64,000 bases of DNA from Empedobacter brevis NBRC 14943 = ATCC 43319 (GCF_000382425.1 NZ_KB908305.1:1-64000); one strand, 5' to 3'. Shown: positions 53,625 through 63,946, counted from the first letter of the stretch. Made by a program: numbers and translations. Notes: generated by a model not told the origin, from the sequence alone.

Positions 53625-53997
53625 CGCGTCCAAACAAGCAACAAATAAGCTTTCTACATGCTTAGTTTATTTTTAATTGTCGGCACAATCCCGAGAACAA
53701 ACACTCTGTTTCATGCTTAGCTTCTAAAATTTCGGAATCTGTCCGAAGCACTAAGATTCCTATACTTACTTTCCCGTGTCCCTGTATCAAACGCCGTAAG
53801 TCAAGGCTTTTGAGGGACATTCAGCTTCTATACCTTGTATAGACGTGGCGTATTCTTACTAAAATTCAGAATTATGCAGCTAAAGCGTACTCTTCGTTGC
53901 CAGTTAAAAAGTTGAAGTGCCTGATTAAAGTGAGTACACAACCTGTCACTGCATGCTTACTTACCCATTGGCCCTGCTGTCAAAACCAGTCAGCCCC
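53603..53997 (-). ncRNA. ssrA: Transfer-messenger RNA (tmRNA)
   Basis: The 5' end GGGGCTG (53997-53991) pairs with CAGCTCC (53610-53604), with discriminator A at 53603 and the CCA not encoded. The T arm reads GGTTCGAATCCCG. The tag ORF on the minus strand ends NFLTGNEEYALAA then TAA, the expected YALAA-type proteolysis tag. It rescues stalled ribosomes. It is the insertion target of the island. Confidence 0.92.
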
Positions 53998-54136
53998 ATA
54001 GATAAACGTCAAATTAGCTTTTGACGGATGCCAAATGTACAAATTTTATACCAAATAGAATTAACTTTTTTTAAACATATAGACTGAGTATAAATAAGTA
54101 TCTTAGAGAAAATCATAAAACAAAAATTTAAATATC

Positions 54137-55642
54137 ATGGGAAACATAGTTAACGTACCTGCTTTTAAAAATCAGTACGACAATTACATTAATGGACAAT
54201 TTACAGCTCCTGTACAAGGAAAATATTTTGATGTCATTACACCCCTTACAGGAAAAGTATTTACAAAAGCTGCACATTCTACAGAAGAAGACTTGGTTAA
54301 AGCAGTAGATGCAGCTCATGAAGCTTTTAAAACATGGAGCCAAACATCCCCTACTGAACGCAGCATTATTTTAAATAAAATTGCAGATAGAATGGAACAG
54401 CATTTACAGGATATTGCTGCTGTTGAAACATATGACAACGGAAAACCTGTAAGAGAAACTTTAAATGCGGATATTCCTTTGGCGATTGATCATTTTCGTT
54501 ATTTTGCTTCAGTAATTCGTGCAGAAGAAGGTTCAATCAATGAGTTGGATAAAGATACCGTTTCAATTATAATTCATGAACCAATTGGTGTCGTTGCACA
54601 AATTATCCCATGGAACTTTCCAATATTAATGGCTGTTTGGAAATTAGCTCCGGCCTTGGCAGCAGGAAACTGTGTGGTATTGAAACCTGCCGAATCAACT
54701 CCTATTTCTATTCTTTATCTTTTTGAATTGATTGGTGATTTGCTTCCTGCCGGTGTAGTCAATATTGTCAATGGTTTCGGGGGAGAATTAGGACGTGCTT
54801 TGGTCACAAATCCTAAAGTTTCGAAAGCCGCATTTACAGGTTCTACAGCAACCGGTCGTTTTGTGATGCAATATGCCACTGAAAATATTATTCCGGTTAC
54901 ATTAGAACTAGGTGGTAAATCTCCAAATATCTTTTTTGAATCGGTTATGGATCATGACGACGACTTCTTGGATAAAGCGATTGAAGGTGCTGTCTTATTC
55001 GCTTTAAATCAAGGAGAAATCTGTACGTGTCCTTCACGATTATTGATCCAGGAATCTATTTACGATAAATTTATCGAAAGAGTCGTTGAACGAGTGAATG
55101 CCATTAAAGCCGGAAATCCTTTAGATCCTGAAACAATGATTGGTGCACAGGCTTCTCAAATTCAATATGATAAAATATTGAGCTATATTAATTTAGGAAA
55201 AGAAGAAGGTGCTGAAGTATTAACAGGTGGAGATGCAAATCATTTGCAAGGAGAATGTGAAACAGGTTATTATATTAAACCAACTTTATTCAAAGGAAAT
55301 AACAAAATGCGAATTTTCCAAGAAGAAATTTTCGGGCCCGTTTTAGCCGTAACAACATTTAAAGACGAAGCAGAAGCAATAGAAATTGCAAATGATACTA
55401 TTTATGGTTTAGGAGCTGGGGTATGGACGCGCGATGCACATCAATTGTATCAGGTTCCAAGAGCAATTCAATCAGGTCGTGTTTGGGTCAATCAATACCA
55501 TAGTTATCCTGCAGGTGCTCCTTTCGGAGGTTATAAACAATCAGGTATTGGACGTGAAAACCACAAAATGATGTTAGACCATTATCGTCAAACTAAAAAT
55601 ATGTTGGTTTCTTACAGTAAAAAGAAATTAGGTTTCTTCTAG
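54137..55642 (+). CDS. NAD-dependent aldehyde dehydrogenase
   Basis: This 501-residue enzyme has [46 protein letters not shown], the catalytic Glu in [14 protein letters not shown] (about 260) and catalytic Cys in [13 protein letters not shown] (about 300). It resembles the acetaldehyde or AldB-type dehydrogenases. The following DUF779 gene is its usual partner. A weak hairpin but no clear promoter is seen before it. Confidence 0.93.
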   Translation: MGNIVNVPAFKNQYDNYINGQFTAPVQGKYFDVITPLTGKVFTKAAHSTEEDLVKAVDAAHEAFKTWSQTSPTERSIILNKIADRMEQHLQDIAAVETYDNGKPVRETLNADIPLAIDHFRYFASVIRAEEGSINELDKDTVSIIIHEPIGVVAQIIPWNFPILMAVWKLAPALAAGNCVVLKPAESTPISILYLFELIGDLLPAGVVNIVNGFGGELGRALVTNPKVSKAAFTGSTATGRFVMQYATENIIPVTLELGGKSPNIFFESVMDHDDDFLDKAIEGAVLFALNQGEICTCPSRLLIQESIYDKFIERVVERVNAIKAGNPLDPETMIGAQASQIQYDKILSYINLGKEEGAEVLTGGDANHLQGECETGYYIKPTLFKGNNKMRIFQEEIFGPVLAVTTFKDEAEAIEIANDTIYGLGAGVWTRDAHQLYQVPRAIQSGRVWVNQYHSYPAGAPFGGYKQSGIGRENHKMMLDHYRQTKNMLVSYSKKKLGFF

Positions 55643-55674
55643 TCAAGACAGTCAAATCATCAAAAAATGATAAA

Positions 55675-56046
55675 ATGAAAAGAGTTGATGCCACTGAAAA
55701 AGCGATAAGCCTTCTTCAACAATTAAAAGAAAAACACGGTGAGTTGATGCTCTATCAAGCAGGAGGGTGTTGTGAAGGAACTCAACCGCAGTGCTTCCGT
55801 AAAGGTGAGTTTTATCTTCGTTACAAAGATGTTTGTATTGGCGAAATAGATGGCATTGAATTTTGGGTGGATAAAGATTTGTTCGAGTATTGGAAACATG
55901 CTCATTTCGAATTAGATGTAATTGATGCCATAGGCGCTGGTGGTTTTTCATTAGAAGTTCCGCTTGGTAAAACGTTTAAAGTCAATTATAGACTTTTTAC
56001 ACCAGCTGAAACCAGTCAATTAGAAAACATTAAAATCAACGTATAA
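55675..56046 (+). CDS. DUF779 family protein
   Basis: This 123-residue protein has YQAGGCCEGTQPQCFRKGEFYLRYKDV and FWVDKDLFEYWKHAHFELDVIDAIGAGGFSLEVPLG, the DUF779 pattern with conserved Cys residues. DUF779 genes lie next to aldehyde dehydrogenase genes in many bacteria, here 32 nt downstream. The biochemical role is not known. Confidence 0.9.
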   Translation: MKRVDATEKAISLLQQLKEKHGELMLYQAGGCCEGTQPQCFRKGEFYLRYKDVCIGEIDGIEFWVDKDLFEYWKHAHFELDVIDAIGAGGFSLEVPLGKTFKVNYRLFTPAETSQLENIKINV

Positions 56047-56049
56047 CAG

Positions 56050-56079
56050 AAAAGCCATTTGCAATGCAAATGGCTTTTT
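56050..56079 (+). terminator. Terminator between DUF779 gene and gltX
   Basis: AAAAGCCATTTGCA and TGCAAATGGCTTTT form a perfect stem usable by both convergent units. Confidence 0.85.
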
Positions 56080-56101
56080 ATATTTCTATGACAGAATTAA
56101 T

Positions 56102-57610
56102 TTATCCTAGAACTTCAATTGCTTTGTTGATACGTACAATCGTTTCCTCTTTTCCTAGAGTTGACATAATTACCGGAACATCTGGTCCTTGTAATGCTCC
56201 AACTAAACTAAGGCGTAAAGGCATTCCTATTTTTCCGAATCCGATTTCTTGTGTGGTAACAAAATCCGCCATTACATCATGTAAAACTTCAGCTGTAAAA
56301 TCCGATGAATTTAGTACTTCAATAAATTTAGATAAAATCTCTTTCGAATCATCTTTCCAAGCTTTTTTAGCTGCTTTTTCATCGTAAGAAGATGGAGCTA
56401 TATAAAAGAATTGTCCTTGCTCAAAAATATCTTTTACAAAATTTGCTCTTTCTTTTAGTAACTCAACCACTTTTGCATCCAAAGTAGCATTTGCTGCAAT
56501 TCCATTTTCTTTTAAAACTTCTTCAAATGATGGCAATAACTCTTCGACCGATTTTTGTTGTAAATACTGATGGTTGAACCATGTTGCTTTTTCCGGAGAA
56601 AAACGAGCACCTGACTTCGACACTTTTTCCAATGAAAATAACTGAATTAATTCTTCCATTGTAAAAATTTCTTGTTCTGTTCCCGCATTCCAACCCAATA
56701 AAGCTAACATATTAAGTACTGCATCCGGAAAATACCCTTCTTGCTTATATCCTTTCGCAATTCCTTCTTCTGTCTTCCATTCCATTGGAAAAACTGGGAA
56801 TCCATGTTTGTCACCGTCACGTTTACTTAATTTACCTTTTCCTTCTGGTTTTAAGATTAGTGGTAAATGTGCAAAACGAGGTGCTTCCCATCCAAAACCA
56901 TCATACAATAATTCGTGTAATGCCATAGATGGTAACCATTCTTCTCCACGAATAACGTGCGATATTCCCATCAAATGGTCATCTACAATATTCGCTAAGT
57001 GGTACGTTGGCATTCCGTCAGATTTAAACAACACTTTATCATCTAAAGTTGAAGCATCTATTGATATTTTACCACGAATCATATCATCCAACAAAACAGT
57101 ACGGGTTTCATCAATCTTAAAACGAATAACATAAGGTGTTCCGTTTGAGATCAATTCGTTCGTTTGAGTTTCTGTTAACGACAAAGAATTTTTCAAATTT
57201 CCTCTCGTCGACCAGTTATAGATAAACGTTTCTTTATTCTCTTCTGCTTTTGCTCTCGCTGCATCTAATTCTTCAGCAGTATCAAAAGCATAGTAAGCTT
57301 TTCCATTTGCTAACAATTCGTTTACATATTCTTTGTAGATTTCTTTGCGTTCTGACTGACGGTATGGTCCCAAATCTCCTCCAAAACCAACACCTTCATC
57401 AGGCGTTAAACCTAACCATTTCAACGAATCGATAATATATTGTTCAGCACCTTCTACATAACGTGTTTGGTCTGTATCTTCAATTCTCAATAAGAATTTT
57501 CCGTTATTATGTTTTGCGAAAAGATAATTGTATAACGCTGTACGTACTCCTCCAATGTGTAATGCACCCGTTGGACTAGGCGCAAATCTTACACGAACTT
57601 CTTTTGCCAT
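56102..57610 (-). CDS. gltX: Glutamyl-tRNA synthetase
   Basis: This protein of about 502 residues charges tRNA-Glu. ATG 57610 is chosen (MAKEVRVRFAPSPTGALHIGG); three codons before it are not conserved. The HIGH motif is LHIGG and KMSKS is KLSKRDGD. LLRIEDTD and GEEWLPSMALHELLYD are typical. It is convergent with DUF779 and divergent from the MBL gene. Confidence 0.96.
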   Translation of the reverse strand: MAKEVRVRFAPSPTGALHIGGVRTALYNYLFAKHNNGKFLLRIEDTDQTRYVEGAEQYIIDSLKWLGLTPDEGVGFGGDLGPYRQSERKEIYKEYVNELLANGKAYYAFDTAEELDAARAKAEENKETFIYNWSTRGNLKNSLSLTETQTNELISNGTPYVIRFKIDETRTVLLDDMIRGKISIDASTLDDKVLFKSDGMPTYHLANIVDDHLMGISHVIRGEEWLPSMALHELLYDGFGWEAPRFAHLPLILKPEGKGKLSKRDGDKHGFPVFPMEWKTEEGIAKGYKQEGYFPDAVLNMLALLGWNAGTEQEIFTMEELIQLFSLEKVSKSGARFSPEKATWFNHQYLQQKSVEELLPSFEEVLKENGIAANATLDAKVVELLKERANFVKDIFEQGQFFYIAPSSYDEKAAKKAWKDDSKEILSKFIEVLNSSDFTAEVLHDVMADFVTTQEIGFGKIGMPLRLSLVGALQGPDVPVIMSTLGKEETIVRINKAIEVLG

Positions 57611-57685
57611 TGTAATCAAAATTTTTGCAAATTTAAGTTGTTCAAATCTATAATAGATATTTATTTCAATAATATTCTATTTTTT

Positions 57686-57693
57686 TATCTTCG
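57686..57693 (+). promoter_or_regulatory. Possible -7 box of MBL-fold gene
   Basis: TATCTTCG resembles TAnnTTTG with one mismatch, 36 nt before the ATG at 57730. Confidence 0.35.
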
Positions 57694-57729
57694 TTAAATC
57701 ATTGAAACAATTTTTAGAAATCACAAAAA

Positions 57730-58599
57730 ATGAAATTATACACAATAGAAACCGGTAATTTTAAATTAGATGGAGGCGCAATGTTTGGAATTGTTCCGAA
57801 ATCGATTTGGAATAAAACAAATCCGGCAGATGACCGCAATTTAATCGATTTGTCGATGCGCTGTTTATTGATTGAAGACGGTGAACGATTAATTCTGATT
57901 GACACCGGAATTGGGACAAAACAAGATGCGAAGTTCTTCGGGTTTTATTATTTATGGGGAGACTTCTCTTTGGATCTCTCTTTGGCAAAACATGGTTTCC
58001 ATCGTGATGAGATTACTGATGTTTTTTTAACACATTTACATTTTGATCATTGTGGAGGTGCAATCCAATACAATAAAGAAAAAGATTATTTAGAAGCTTC
58101 TTTTAAAAATGCCAAATTTTGGTCAAATGAAAATCATTGGGAATGGGCTGTCAATCCTAATCCTCGTGAAAAAGCTTCTTTCCTGAAAGAAAATATTTTA
58201 CCGTTGCAAGAAAGCGGACAGTTAAACTTTATTGATTTACCTGCAAATGGTCATATTTTAGAAAATTCTCCACTTGGATTTGATGTTCTTTTTGTAGACG
58301 GGCATACCGAAAAACAAATGTTGCCAATCATTACTTACAAAGGCAAAAAAATAGTTTATATCGCAGATTTAATCCCAACCGCAGGACATATCCCTTTGAT
58401 TTATATTATTGGGTATGATACACGACCTTTAATAACAGTTGAAGAAAAAGGAGCATTTTTGCAGAAGGCGGTCGAAAATGATTATATTTTGTTTTTCGAA
58501 CATGACCATGTAAACGAATTAGCGACGTTAAAATTAACAGAAAAAGGTGTTCGACTAGATCAAACCTATTCATTTTCAGAAGTTTTCGATTCTATTTAA
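57730..58599 (+). CDS. MBL-fold metallo-hydrolase
   Basis: This 289-residue protein has the metal-binding motif FLTHLHFDHCGGA (about residues 101-113), preceded by LILIDTGIGT and followed by VDGHTEKQMLP and IVYIADLIPTAGHIPL, typical of the lactonase-like MBL subfamily. The substrate is unknown. It is a single gene divergent from gltX. Confidence 0.88.
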   Translation: MKLYTIETGNFKLDGGAMFGIVPKSIWNKTNPADDRNLIDLSMRCLLIEDGERLILIDTGIGTKQDAKFFGFYYLWGDFSLDLSLAKHGFHRDEITDVFLTHLHFDHCGGAIQYNKEKDYLEASFKNAKFWSNENHWEWAVNPNPREKASFLKENILPLQESGQLNFIDLPANGHILENSPLGFDVLFVDGHTEKQMLPIITYKGKKIVYIADLIPTAGHIPLIYIIGYDTRPLITVEEKGAFLQKAVENDYILFFEHDHVNELATLKLTEKGVRLDQTYSFSEVFDSI

Positions 58600-58649
58600 C
58601 CTCAAAAACTTAACAGAAATGATTTCACAAATTCAGAAAAATATTTTCA

Positions 58650-58657
58650 TACCTTTG
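58650..58657 (+). promoter_or_regulatory. -7 promoter box of ricT-gldH-pbp1A
   Basis: TACCTTTG is a perfect TAnnTTTG match, 27 nt before the ATG at 58685. Confidence 0.6.
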
Positions 58658-58684
58658 TGTTGTCATTAAAAAAAATAAAGAAGC

Positions 58685-60307
58685 ATGGGATGTGGATCTT
58701 GTGGAACTTCTAATGGCCTTCCGAAAGGATGTAACAATAATGGTGCTTGTGGCACTGATGGTTGTGGAAAATTATCAGTTTTTGATTGGTTATCAAATAT
58801 GCAACTTCCAAACGGACAAGAAAAGTTCAATTTTGTGGAGGTTCGATTTAAAAACGATCGAAAGTTTTATTATAAAAACGAAAACAACATATCTCTAAAT
58901 ATTGGCGATGTAATCGCTGTTGAAGGAACACCTGGTCATGATATCGGGGTTGTTACACTTACGGGTGAGCTTGTTAGAATCCAAATGAAAAAGAAGAATC
59001 TTTCGTGGACTGCGGAAGATATTAAAAAGGTATATCGTAAAGCGAACCAAAAAGATATTGAAACTTGGGTAGAGTTTCGTGATAGAGAAAAACAAACAAT
59101 GGTTGATTCTCGAATTATGGCAAAAAACCTTAATTTGGAAATGAAAATTTGTGATGTTGAGTACCAAGGAGATGGGGCGAAAGTAACATTTTATTATACA
59201 GCAGAAGGACGTGTCGATTTCCGTCAATTAATCAAAGATTACGCAGGTAAATTTGGTGTAAGAATTGAGATGAAGCAAATCGGGTATCGTCAAGAAGCTG
59301 CAAAAGTTGGAGGAATTGGTTCTTGTGGACGTGAATTATGCTGTTCAACTTGGTTAACAGATTTCCGTTCTGTAAGTACAGCAGCGGCTCGTTACCAGCA
59401 ATTATCAATCAACTCCCAAAAATTAGCCGGCCAATGTGGTAAACTAAAATGTTGTTTAAATTTTGAATTAGATTCTTATTTAGATGCATTGAATAGTTTT
59501 CCTTCTATGGAAAGTCGTTTCGAAACCGAAAAAGGTTGGGCACATTGTGTAAAAGTAGACGTTTTCAAAAAAGAAATGTGGTTTGCTTATGATAAAGGCG
59601 GAATTATTTGGTATAAATTTTCTGTAGAAGATATTCAGGAATTTTTAGCAATGACAGCGAAAGGTAAAAAAACAGAACCTTTAGAAGATTTGGCTAAAAA
59701 TGTAGAAGAAACAAAATCTGATTTTTCTGATGTCATCGGTGAAGACTCTTTAGAGCGTTTCGAACGCAAAGAGAAACAAAATCGTAAACGTAAAAAAATA
59801 AAAAAACAAGGGAATTCTGCACCAGACAAAAATGGCGCAAATGCAAGTAATCTAAAACCTCAACAGGCAAAGCAAAAACAGCCAAATGAAGGAAAGGAAA
59901 AGCAAAATCGCCCTGAAAATAGACAAGGAAAGAATCCTAATCCGTCTAAAAAGAATAATCAAAACAGACCGAATAAAAATTCGAACCCTAATCAGAATAA
60001 CCAAAATCAGGCAAAAGAGCCACAGGTTCAACCAAATACTGATCAGCAAAAACCGCAAGGAAACAATCGCAATCGTAATCAACAAAAACGAAAACCGAAT
60101 AATCCGAGCAACAATAGCCAACAAAGTAATCAGTCGAATCAACAACCCAAAAAACAAACTCAGCAAAATAACCAAAATGCTGAGCAAAAAACGAAGACTA
60201 AGGACGAGAATCAAACCAATAATTCTCAACCGAATCCAAATAAATCGAAGAATCGAAATAAAAAAAGAGTTAATCGTGGGCCAAAACCAGATGATACGCA
60301 ACAGTAG
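58685..60307 (+). CDS. ricT: RicT/PSP1 domain protein with N/Q/K-rich tail
   Basis: This 540-residue protein has a Cys-rich start (MGCGSCGTSNGLPKGCNNN), a PSP1 domain, GGIGSCGRELCCSTWL (about residue 215) and GQCGKLKCCLNFELDSY (about 255), the pattern of the Fe-S RicT subunit of the Ric complex (YaaT). Residues from about 360 to 540 are low complexity, Asn/Gln/Lys-rich. RicT acts in mRNA processing or phosphorelay in Bacillus; in Bacteroidota its role is less clear. It overlaps gldH by 17 nt. Confidence 0.88.
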   Translation: MGCGSCGTSNGLPKGCNNNGACGTDGCGKLSVFDWLSNMQLPNGQEKFNFVEVRFKNDRKFYYKNENNISLNIGDVIAVEGTPGHDIGVVTLTGELVRIQMKKKNLSWTAEDIKKVYRKANQKDIETWVEFRDREKQTMVDSRIMAKNLNLEMKICDVEYQGDGAKVTFYYTAEGRVDFRQLIKDYAGKFGVRIEMKQIGYRQEAAKVGGIGSCGRELCCSTWLTDFRSVSTAAARYQQLSINSQKLAGQCGKLKCCLNFELDSYLDALNSFPSMESRFETEKGWAHCVKVDVFKKEMWFAYDKGGIIWYKFSVEDIQEFLAMTAKGKKTEPLEDLAKNVEETKSDFSDVIGEDSLERFERKEKQNRKRKKIKKQGNSAPDKNGANASNLKPQQAKQKQPNEGKEKQNRPENRQGKNPNPSKKNNQNRPNKNSNPNQNNQNQAKEPQVQPNTDQQKPQGNNRNRNQQKRKPNNPSNNSQQSNQSNQQPKKQTQQNNQNAEQKTKTKDENQTNNSQPNPNKSKNRNKKRVNRGPKPDDTQQ

Positions 60308-60752
60308 TTTGCTTTTTATTTTAGTCTTTTTATTGTTTAGCTGTGAAGCAAAACATTACTATCAAGACACGAAAGATATAAAAGACGAATGGAAGAGTAA
60401 TCAGCCTCAAACCTTTACGTTTGATGTTAAAGATCCTCAACCATCGGCTGTTAACATTGGATTTGTGTTAAGAAATAATACGTCGTATGAATATAGTAAC
60501 TTATATTTGTTCACGAAATTTATTGATCCAAAAGGGAATGAAATGATTGATACATTGCAGTATTACATTGCAAACCCTGATGGAAGTTGGATTGGTAAAG
60601 GAATGACAACAAAAGAAATGATGCTGGTTTATCGGGAAAATTTACCAATAAAAGATTCTGGTCGCTATCAACTGAAAGTTTGGCAGGGTATGCGAACAAA
60701 GAATTTGAAAGGAATCGAAGACATTAGTTTGATTGTTGATAAAGCTGAATAA
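60291..60752 (+). CDS. gldH: Gliding motility lipoprotein GldH
   Basis: The start at ATG 60291 gives 153 residues (MIRNSSLLFILVFLLFSCEAKHYY), with lipobox LFSCEA. The mature part TFTFDVKDPQPSAVNIGFVLRNNTSYEYSNLYLFTKFIDPKG matches GldH. It overlaps ricT by 17 nt, and longer upstream frames are shadows of the ricT tail. GldH belongs to the gliding/T9SS-associated Gld set in Flavobacteriia; other gld genes are not in this window. Confidence 0.85.
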   Translation: MIRNSSLLFILVFLLFSCEAKHYYQDTKDIKDEWKSNQPQTFTFDVKDPQPSAVNIGFVLRNNTSYEYSNLYLFTKFIDPKGNEMIDTLQYYIANPDGSWIGKGMTTKEMMLVYRENLPIKDSGRYQLKVWQGMRTKNLKGIEDISLIVDKAE

Positions 60753-60758
60753 TACAGA

Positions 60759-63098
60759 ATGGAAAACAATAAAAATTCTAAAACAAGCACGACTTCTAAA
60801 GCAAAAAAGAAGTTCAATAGCTTTTCATTAGCCAAAAAAATAATTGTAACCATTTGGGTTCTGTTTTTTGGTGCAGTATTAGGTCTTTTCGGAATCTTTT
60901 GGGCTACATCTAACGGATGGTTAGGTGAAATCCCAAACGTACGTGATTTAGAAAACCCTGATATTTATGTTTCATCAGAAATTATTTCCTCTGATGGTGT
61001 TTTGCTGGATCGTTTCGAAGCGGAACGTAGAACTCCTGTAGATTACAAAGATTTACCTCCCCATTTGGTTGACGCTTTGTTAGCCAAAGAAGACGTTCGT
61101 TTCTTTGATCATTCCGGTGTAGATATTAAAGCGGCTTTCCGTGCAATCTCTTCAGGTGGTGATTCCGGTGGTGGATCTACAATTACACAGCAGTTAGCAA
61201 AACAGTTGTATACAAAAGACCCTTCTTCAAATAAAGTAAAACGTGTTTTACAGAAATTAAAAGAATGGGTGACATCTGTCCAGTTAGAAAAACTGTACAC
61301 CAAAGAAGAGATTATTGCCATGTACTTCAATAAGTTCGACTTTATTTATGGTGCTAAAGGAATTGAATCTGCTTCTAAAGTATATTTCAATAAAACAACC
61401 AAGGAATTAAACTTAGACGAGGCAGCAACTTTGGTTTCTATGTTTCAAAATCCTGTTGCTTACAATCCTGTAAAATATCCTGACGTTTCTACACAAAAGA
61501 GGAATCTTGTATTGGATCAAATGATGAAATACAATAAAATTTCTCGTGCTGAAGGTGAAGCTGCAAAAGCGACTCCTTTAGTAACGGACAAACAAGATAT
61601 TATGAAGCATGATGATTCGCATTCTGCTTACTTTAAATCTGCTTTGAGAAAAGAAATCCAGGAATGGATGGTTGAATACGAAAAAGAAACTGGCAAATCT
61701 TACAACCTTGAAAAAGACGGATTAAAAATCTATGTTACTTTAGATTCGAGAATGCAGGCTATAGCTGAGGAAGCGGTAAGAAAACAATTAAAAGTGTTAC
61801 AAGATCAATTCTTTGGAGAACAACGTGGACGTAGCTTAGCTCCTTTCTATAATATTTCAGCGGCTAAACGATTACAAATCTTTAAGCAAGCAATGGTTCG
61901 TACGGATTTGTACAAAAAGATGAAAGCAGAAGGAAAATCGGAAGCTGAAATCGAAACTGTTTTTACAACTCCTCGTGACTCTGTTCAATTCTTTACATGG
62001 AATGGTATTCAGTACAAGAAAGGAAAAACTTTAATGGATTCAATTGAATACCACAAACATATTTTACAAGCAGGGTTAATGTCTATGGATCCAAAAGACG
62101 GGACTATTAAAGCTTGGGTTGGTGGAATTGATTGGAACTATTTCAAATTTGACCACGTAAAACAAGCTCGTCGTCAAGTTGGTTCTACTTTCAAACCTTT
62201 TGTATATGCAACAGCAATTAATCAATTAGGTTTAACACCTTGTCATACTGTTTCAAATGAAAGAATACCGGGAAAATGGTCTCCTCGTAATGCAAATGGA
62301 CGTTACGGCGGTTCACAGGATTTAAGAACTGCTTTGGCTTATTCTACAAATATTGTGGCAGCACGTTTAATTATGCAAACAGGGACGGAACCTGTTATTC
62401 AAATGACACGAGATTTAGGAGTTGAATCTCCTATTGTTAATGATCCTACAATTGCATTAGGTTCAGCTGATTTATCTTTGTACGAAATGGTAGGAGCGAT
62501 GAGTGCTTTTGCAAATGGAGGTATTTACATTAAACCTCAATTAATTTTAAGGATAGAAGATAAACAAGGAAAGGTTATCAAAGATTATACACCAAAAACA
62601 CGTGAAGTTGTAAACGAAAATGTAGCGTATACAATGATTGACCTGATGAAAGGTGTAGTTGATAGAGGTTCTGGAGCGCGATTGAGAAACCGTTATGGCC
62701 TGAATGCCGAAATCGCAGGTAAAACAGGAACAACAAACGAAAACTCTGACGGTTGGTTTATGGGACTTACGCCTAACTTGGTAACAGGTGTTTGGGTGGG
62801 TGCCGAAGACCGATTTGCTCACTTTGCAAGTACTGCAACCGGACAGGGAGCAAATACAGCTTTACCTATCTGGGCTTACTATATGCAAGGTGTATATAAA
62901 GAAGGAGGTAAATTTGGCGTAACTGCTGGAGATAAATTTGAAAAGCCAAAAGATATTGAAAAACATTGGGATTGTTCAAATACATATGGATTCCATCAGT
63001 ATGATCAAATTTATGATCCGGGTCCGATTATCGAAGGAAGTGGTAGCGAAAGTGTCGGGGAAAATTATGAGATTCCTGATGAAAATAGTACCGAATAA
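60759..63098 (+). CDS. Penicillin-binding protein 1A (bifunctional)
   Basis: This 779-residue protein has one TM segment (about residues 29-50), a glycosyltransferase domain (EDVRFFDHSGVDIKA, GGSTITQQLAKQLY) and a transpeptidase domain with SxxK in GSTFKPFVYA (about 475), SxN in YSTNIVAA and KTGTT (about 653). It polymerises and cross-links peptidoglycan. It starts 6 nt after gldH; the order ricT-gldH-PBP1A is typical for Flavobacteriia. Confidence 0.95.
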   Translation: MENNKNSKTSTTSKAKKKFNSFSLAKKIIVTIWVLFFGAVLGLFGIFWATSNGWLGEIPNVRDLENPDIYVSSEIISSDGVLLDRFEAERRTPVDYKDLPPHLVDALLAKEDVRFFDHSGVDIKAAFRAISSGGDSGGGSTITQQLAKQLYTKDPSSNKVKRVLQKLKEWVTSVQLEKLYTKEEIIAMYFNKFDFIYGAKGIESASKVYFNKTTKELNLDEAATLVSMFQNPVAYNPVKYPDVSTQKRNLVLDQMMKYNKISRAEGEAAKATPLVTDKQDIMKHDDSHSAYFKSALRKEIQEWMVEYEKETGKSYNLEKDGLKIYVTLDSRMQAIAEEAVRKQLKVLQDQFFGEQRGRSLAPFYNISAAKRLQIFKQAMVRTDLYKKMKAEGKSEAEIETVFTTPRDSVQFFTWNGIQYKKGKTLMDSIEYHKHILQAGLMSMDPKDGTIKAWVGGIDWNYFKFDHVKQARRQVGSTFKPFVYATAINQLGLTPCHTVSNERIPGKWSPRNANGRYGGSQDLRTALAYSTNIVAARLIMQTGTEPVIQMTRDLGVESPIVNDPTIALGSADLSLYEMVGAMSAFANGGIYIKPQLILRIEDKQGKVIKDYTPKTREVVNENVAYTMIDLMKGVVDRGSGARLRNRYGLNAEIAGKTGTTNENSDGWFMGLTPNLVTGVWVGAEDRFAHFASTATGQGANTALPIWAYYMQGVYKEGGKFGVTAGDKFEKPKDIEKHWDCSNTYGFHQYDQIYDPGPIIEGSGSESVGENYEIPDENSTE

Positions 63099-63103
63099 TA
63101 TAT

Positions 63104-63138
63104 AAAAAAACGACTCAAAAAAATTGAGTCGTTTTTTT
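63104..63138 (+). terminator. Terminator after PBP1A
   Basis: AAAAACGACTCAA and TTGAGTCGTTTTT pair over a short A-rich loop and end in T. Confidence 0.85.
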
Positions 63139-63145
63139 ATTTCTT

Positions 63146-63355
63146 TCATTGATTATCTTCATTATCGAACCGATTGTATTCTTGTTGCTCCCGTTCCAGT
63201 TTTTTCTGATGTTGTTTTTTCTTAAAATCTCGGATTGTCATATAAATCAACAATACAACCAGTGCGGCTACCAAAAAATAATTGGCATAGGTAAAGATAT
63301 TTGTAATCGTATCTGATACGACATCTTCCGGAGTTGTAACAACTTGCTCTTTCAT
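63146..63355 (-). CDS. Small single-pass membrane protein
   Basis: This 69-residue protein has one TM helix (about residues 23-45, YANYFLVAALVVLLIYMTI) and a basic cytoplasmic tail with KKKQHQKKLEREQQEYN. No family is recognised. It ends close to the PBP1A terminator and is convergent with that gene. Confidence 0.65.
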   Translation of the reverse strand: MKEQVVTTPEDVVSDTITNIFTYANYFLVAALVVLLIYMTIRDFKKKQHQKKLEREQQEYNRFDNEDNQ

Positions 63356-63388
63356 AAAAAAGGGGTTTACTTACAAATGTACAAAAAA

Positions 63389-63922
63389 TCATTCTTCATA
63401 AAATGCTGAAGGATATACAACCATTCCTGCACTATCTTTTAATGAATTTTCTTGTAACTCTATGGCCATGCAGTTTTCTTCCGGAACATCAAAAGGTAAA
63501 CTAATTCCGAAATTACACGCTTTTTCATACCCAAATTTAGGGTAATAATCAGGATGTCCAAGTAGAATAATCGATTGATAATTCAATTCTTTTGCTTTCT
63601 TATGTGCAAATGTGATTAAGTTACTTCCGACTCCTTTTCCTTGAAATTCAGGAAGAACTGCAACCGGAGCCAAAGCCAGACCATCTGTTTGTTTCCGATT
63701 ATTTTCAATCACAATCTTTGTCAGTAAAATATAACCCACTATTTTATTTTCGACTTCAGCTACCAAAGCCAATTCAGCAATAAAGCTGCCCGATTTTCTT
63801 AATCGTTCAACTAAAAATTGTTCCTTATGATCGCTGTAAACTTCATTTTCAAAAGCTTTTTTAATCAAGTCAAAAACAATTTTATGATCATTTTCAGATT
63901 CTTTTCTAATGATTATATTCAT
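63389..63922 (-). CDS. GNAT family N-acetyltransferase
   Basis: This 177-residue protein has the acetyl-CoA loop VLPEFQGKGVGSNLITFAHKKAKEL (Q-x-x-G-x-G), preceded by ALAPVAV and followed by LGHPDYYPKFGYEKACNFGI, typical of YhbS-like GNAT proteins. The substrate is unknown. It lies downstream of the partial gene at the window end. Confidence 0.9.
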   Translation of the reverse strand: MNIIIRKESENDHKIVFDLIKKAFENEVYSDHKEQFLVERLRKSGSFIAELALVAEVENKIVGYILLTKIVIENNRKQTDGLALAPVAVLPEFQGKGVGSNLITFAHKKAKELNYQSIILLGHPDYYPKFGYEKACNFGISLPFDVPEENCMAIELQENSLKDSAGMVVYPSAFYEE

Positions 63923-63946
63923 TTTTCAAAAATAGTCAAACCAACT

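Noticed and set aside
59886-60290. Long N-terminal extension of gldH
   Set aside because: This is a second frame through the low-complexity ricT tail. The lipoprotein signal starting at 60291 gives the family-like start.
59852-60301. Hydrophobic ORF on the minus strand
   Set aside because: It is the antisense shadow of the Asn/Lys-rich ricT tail; such repeats create long hydrophobic frames on the other strand.
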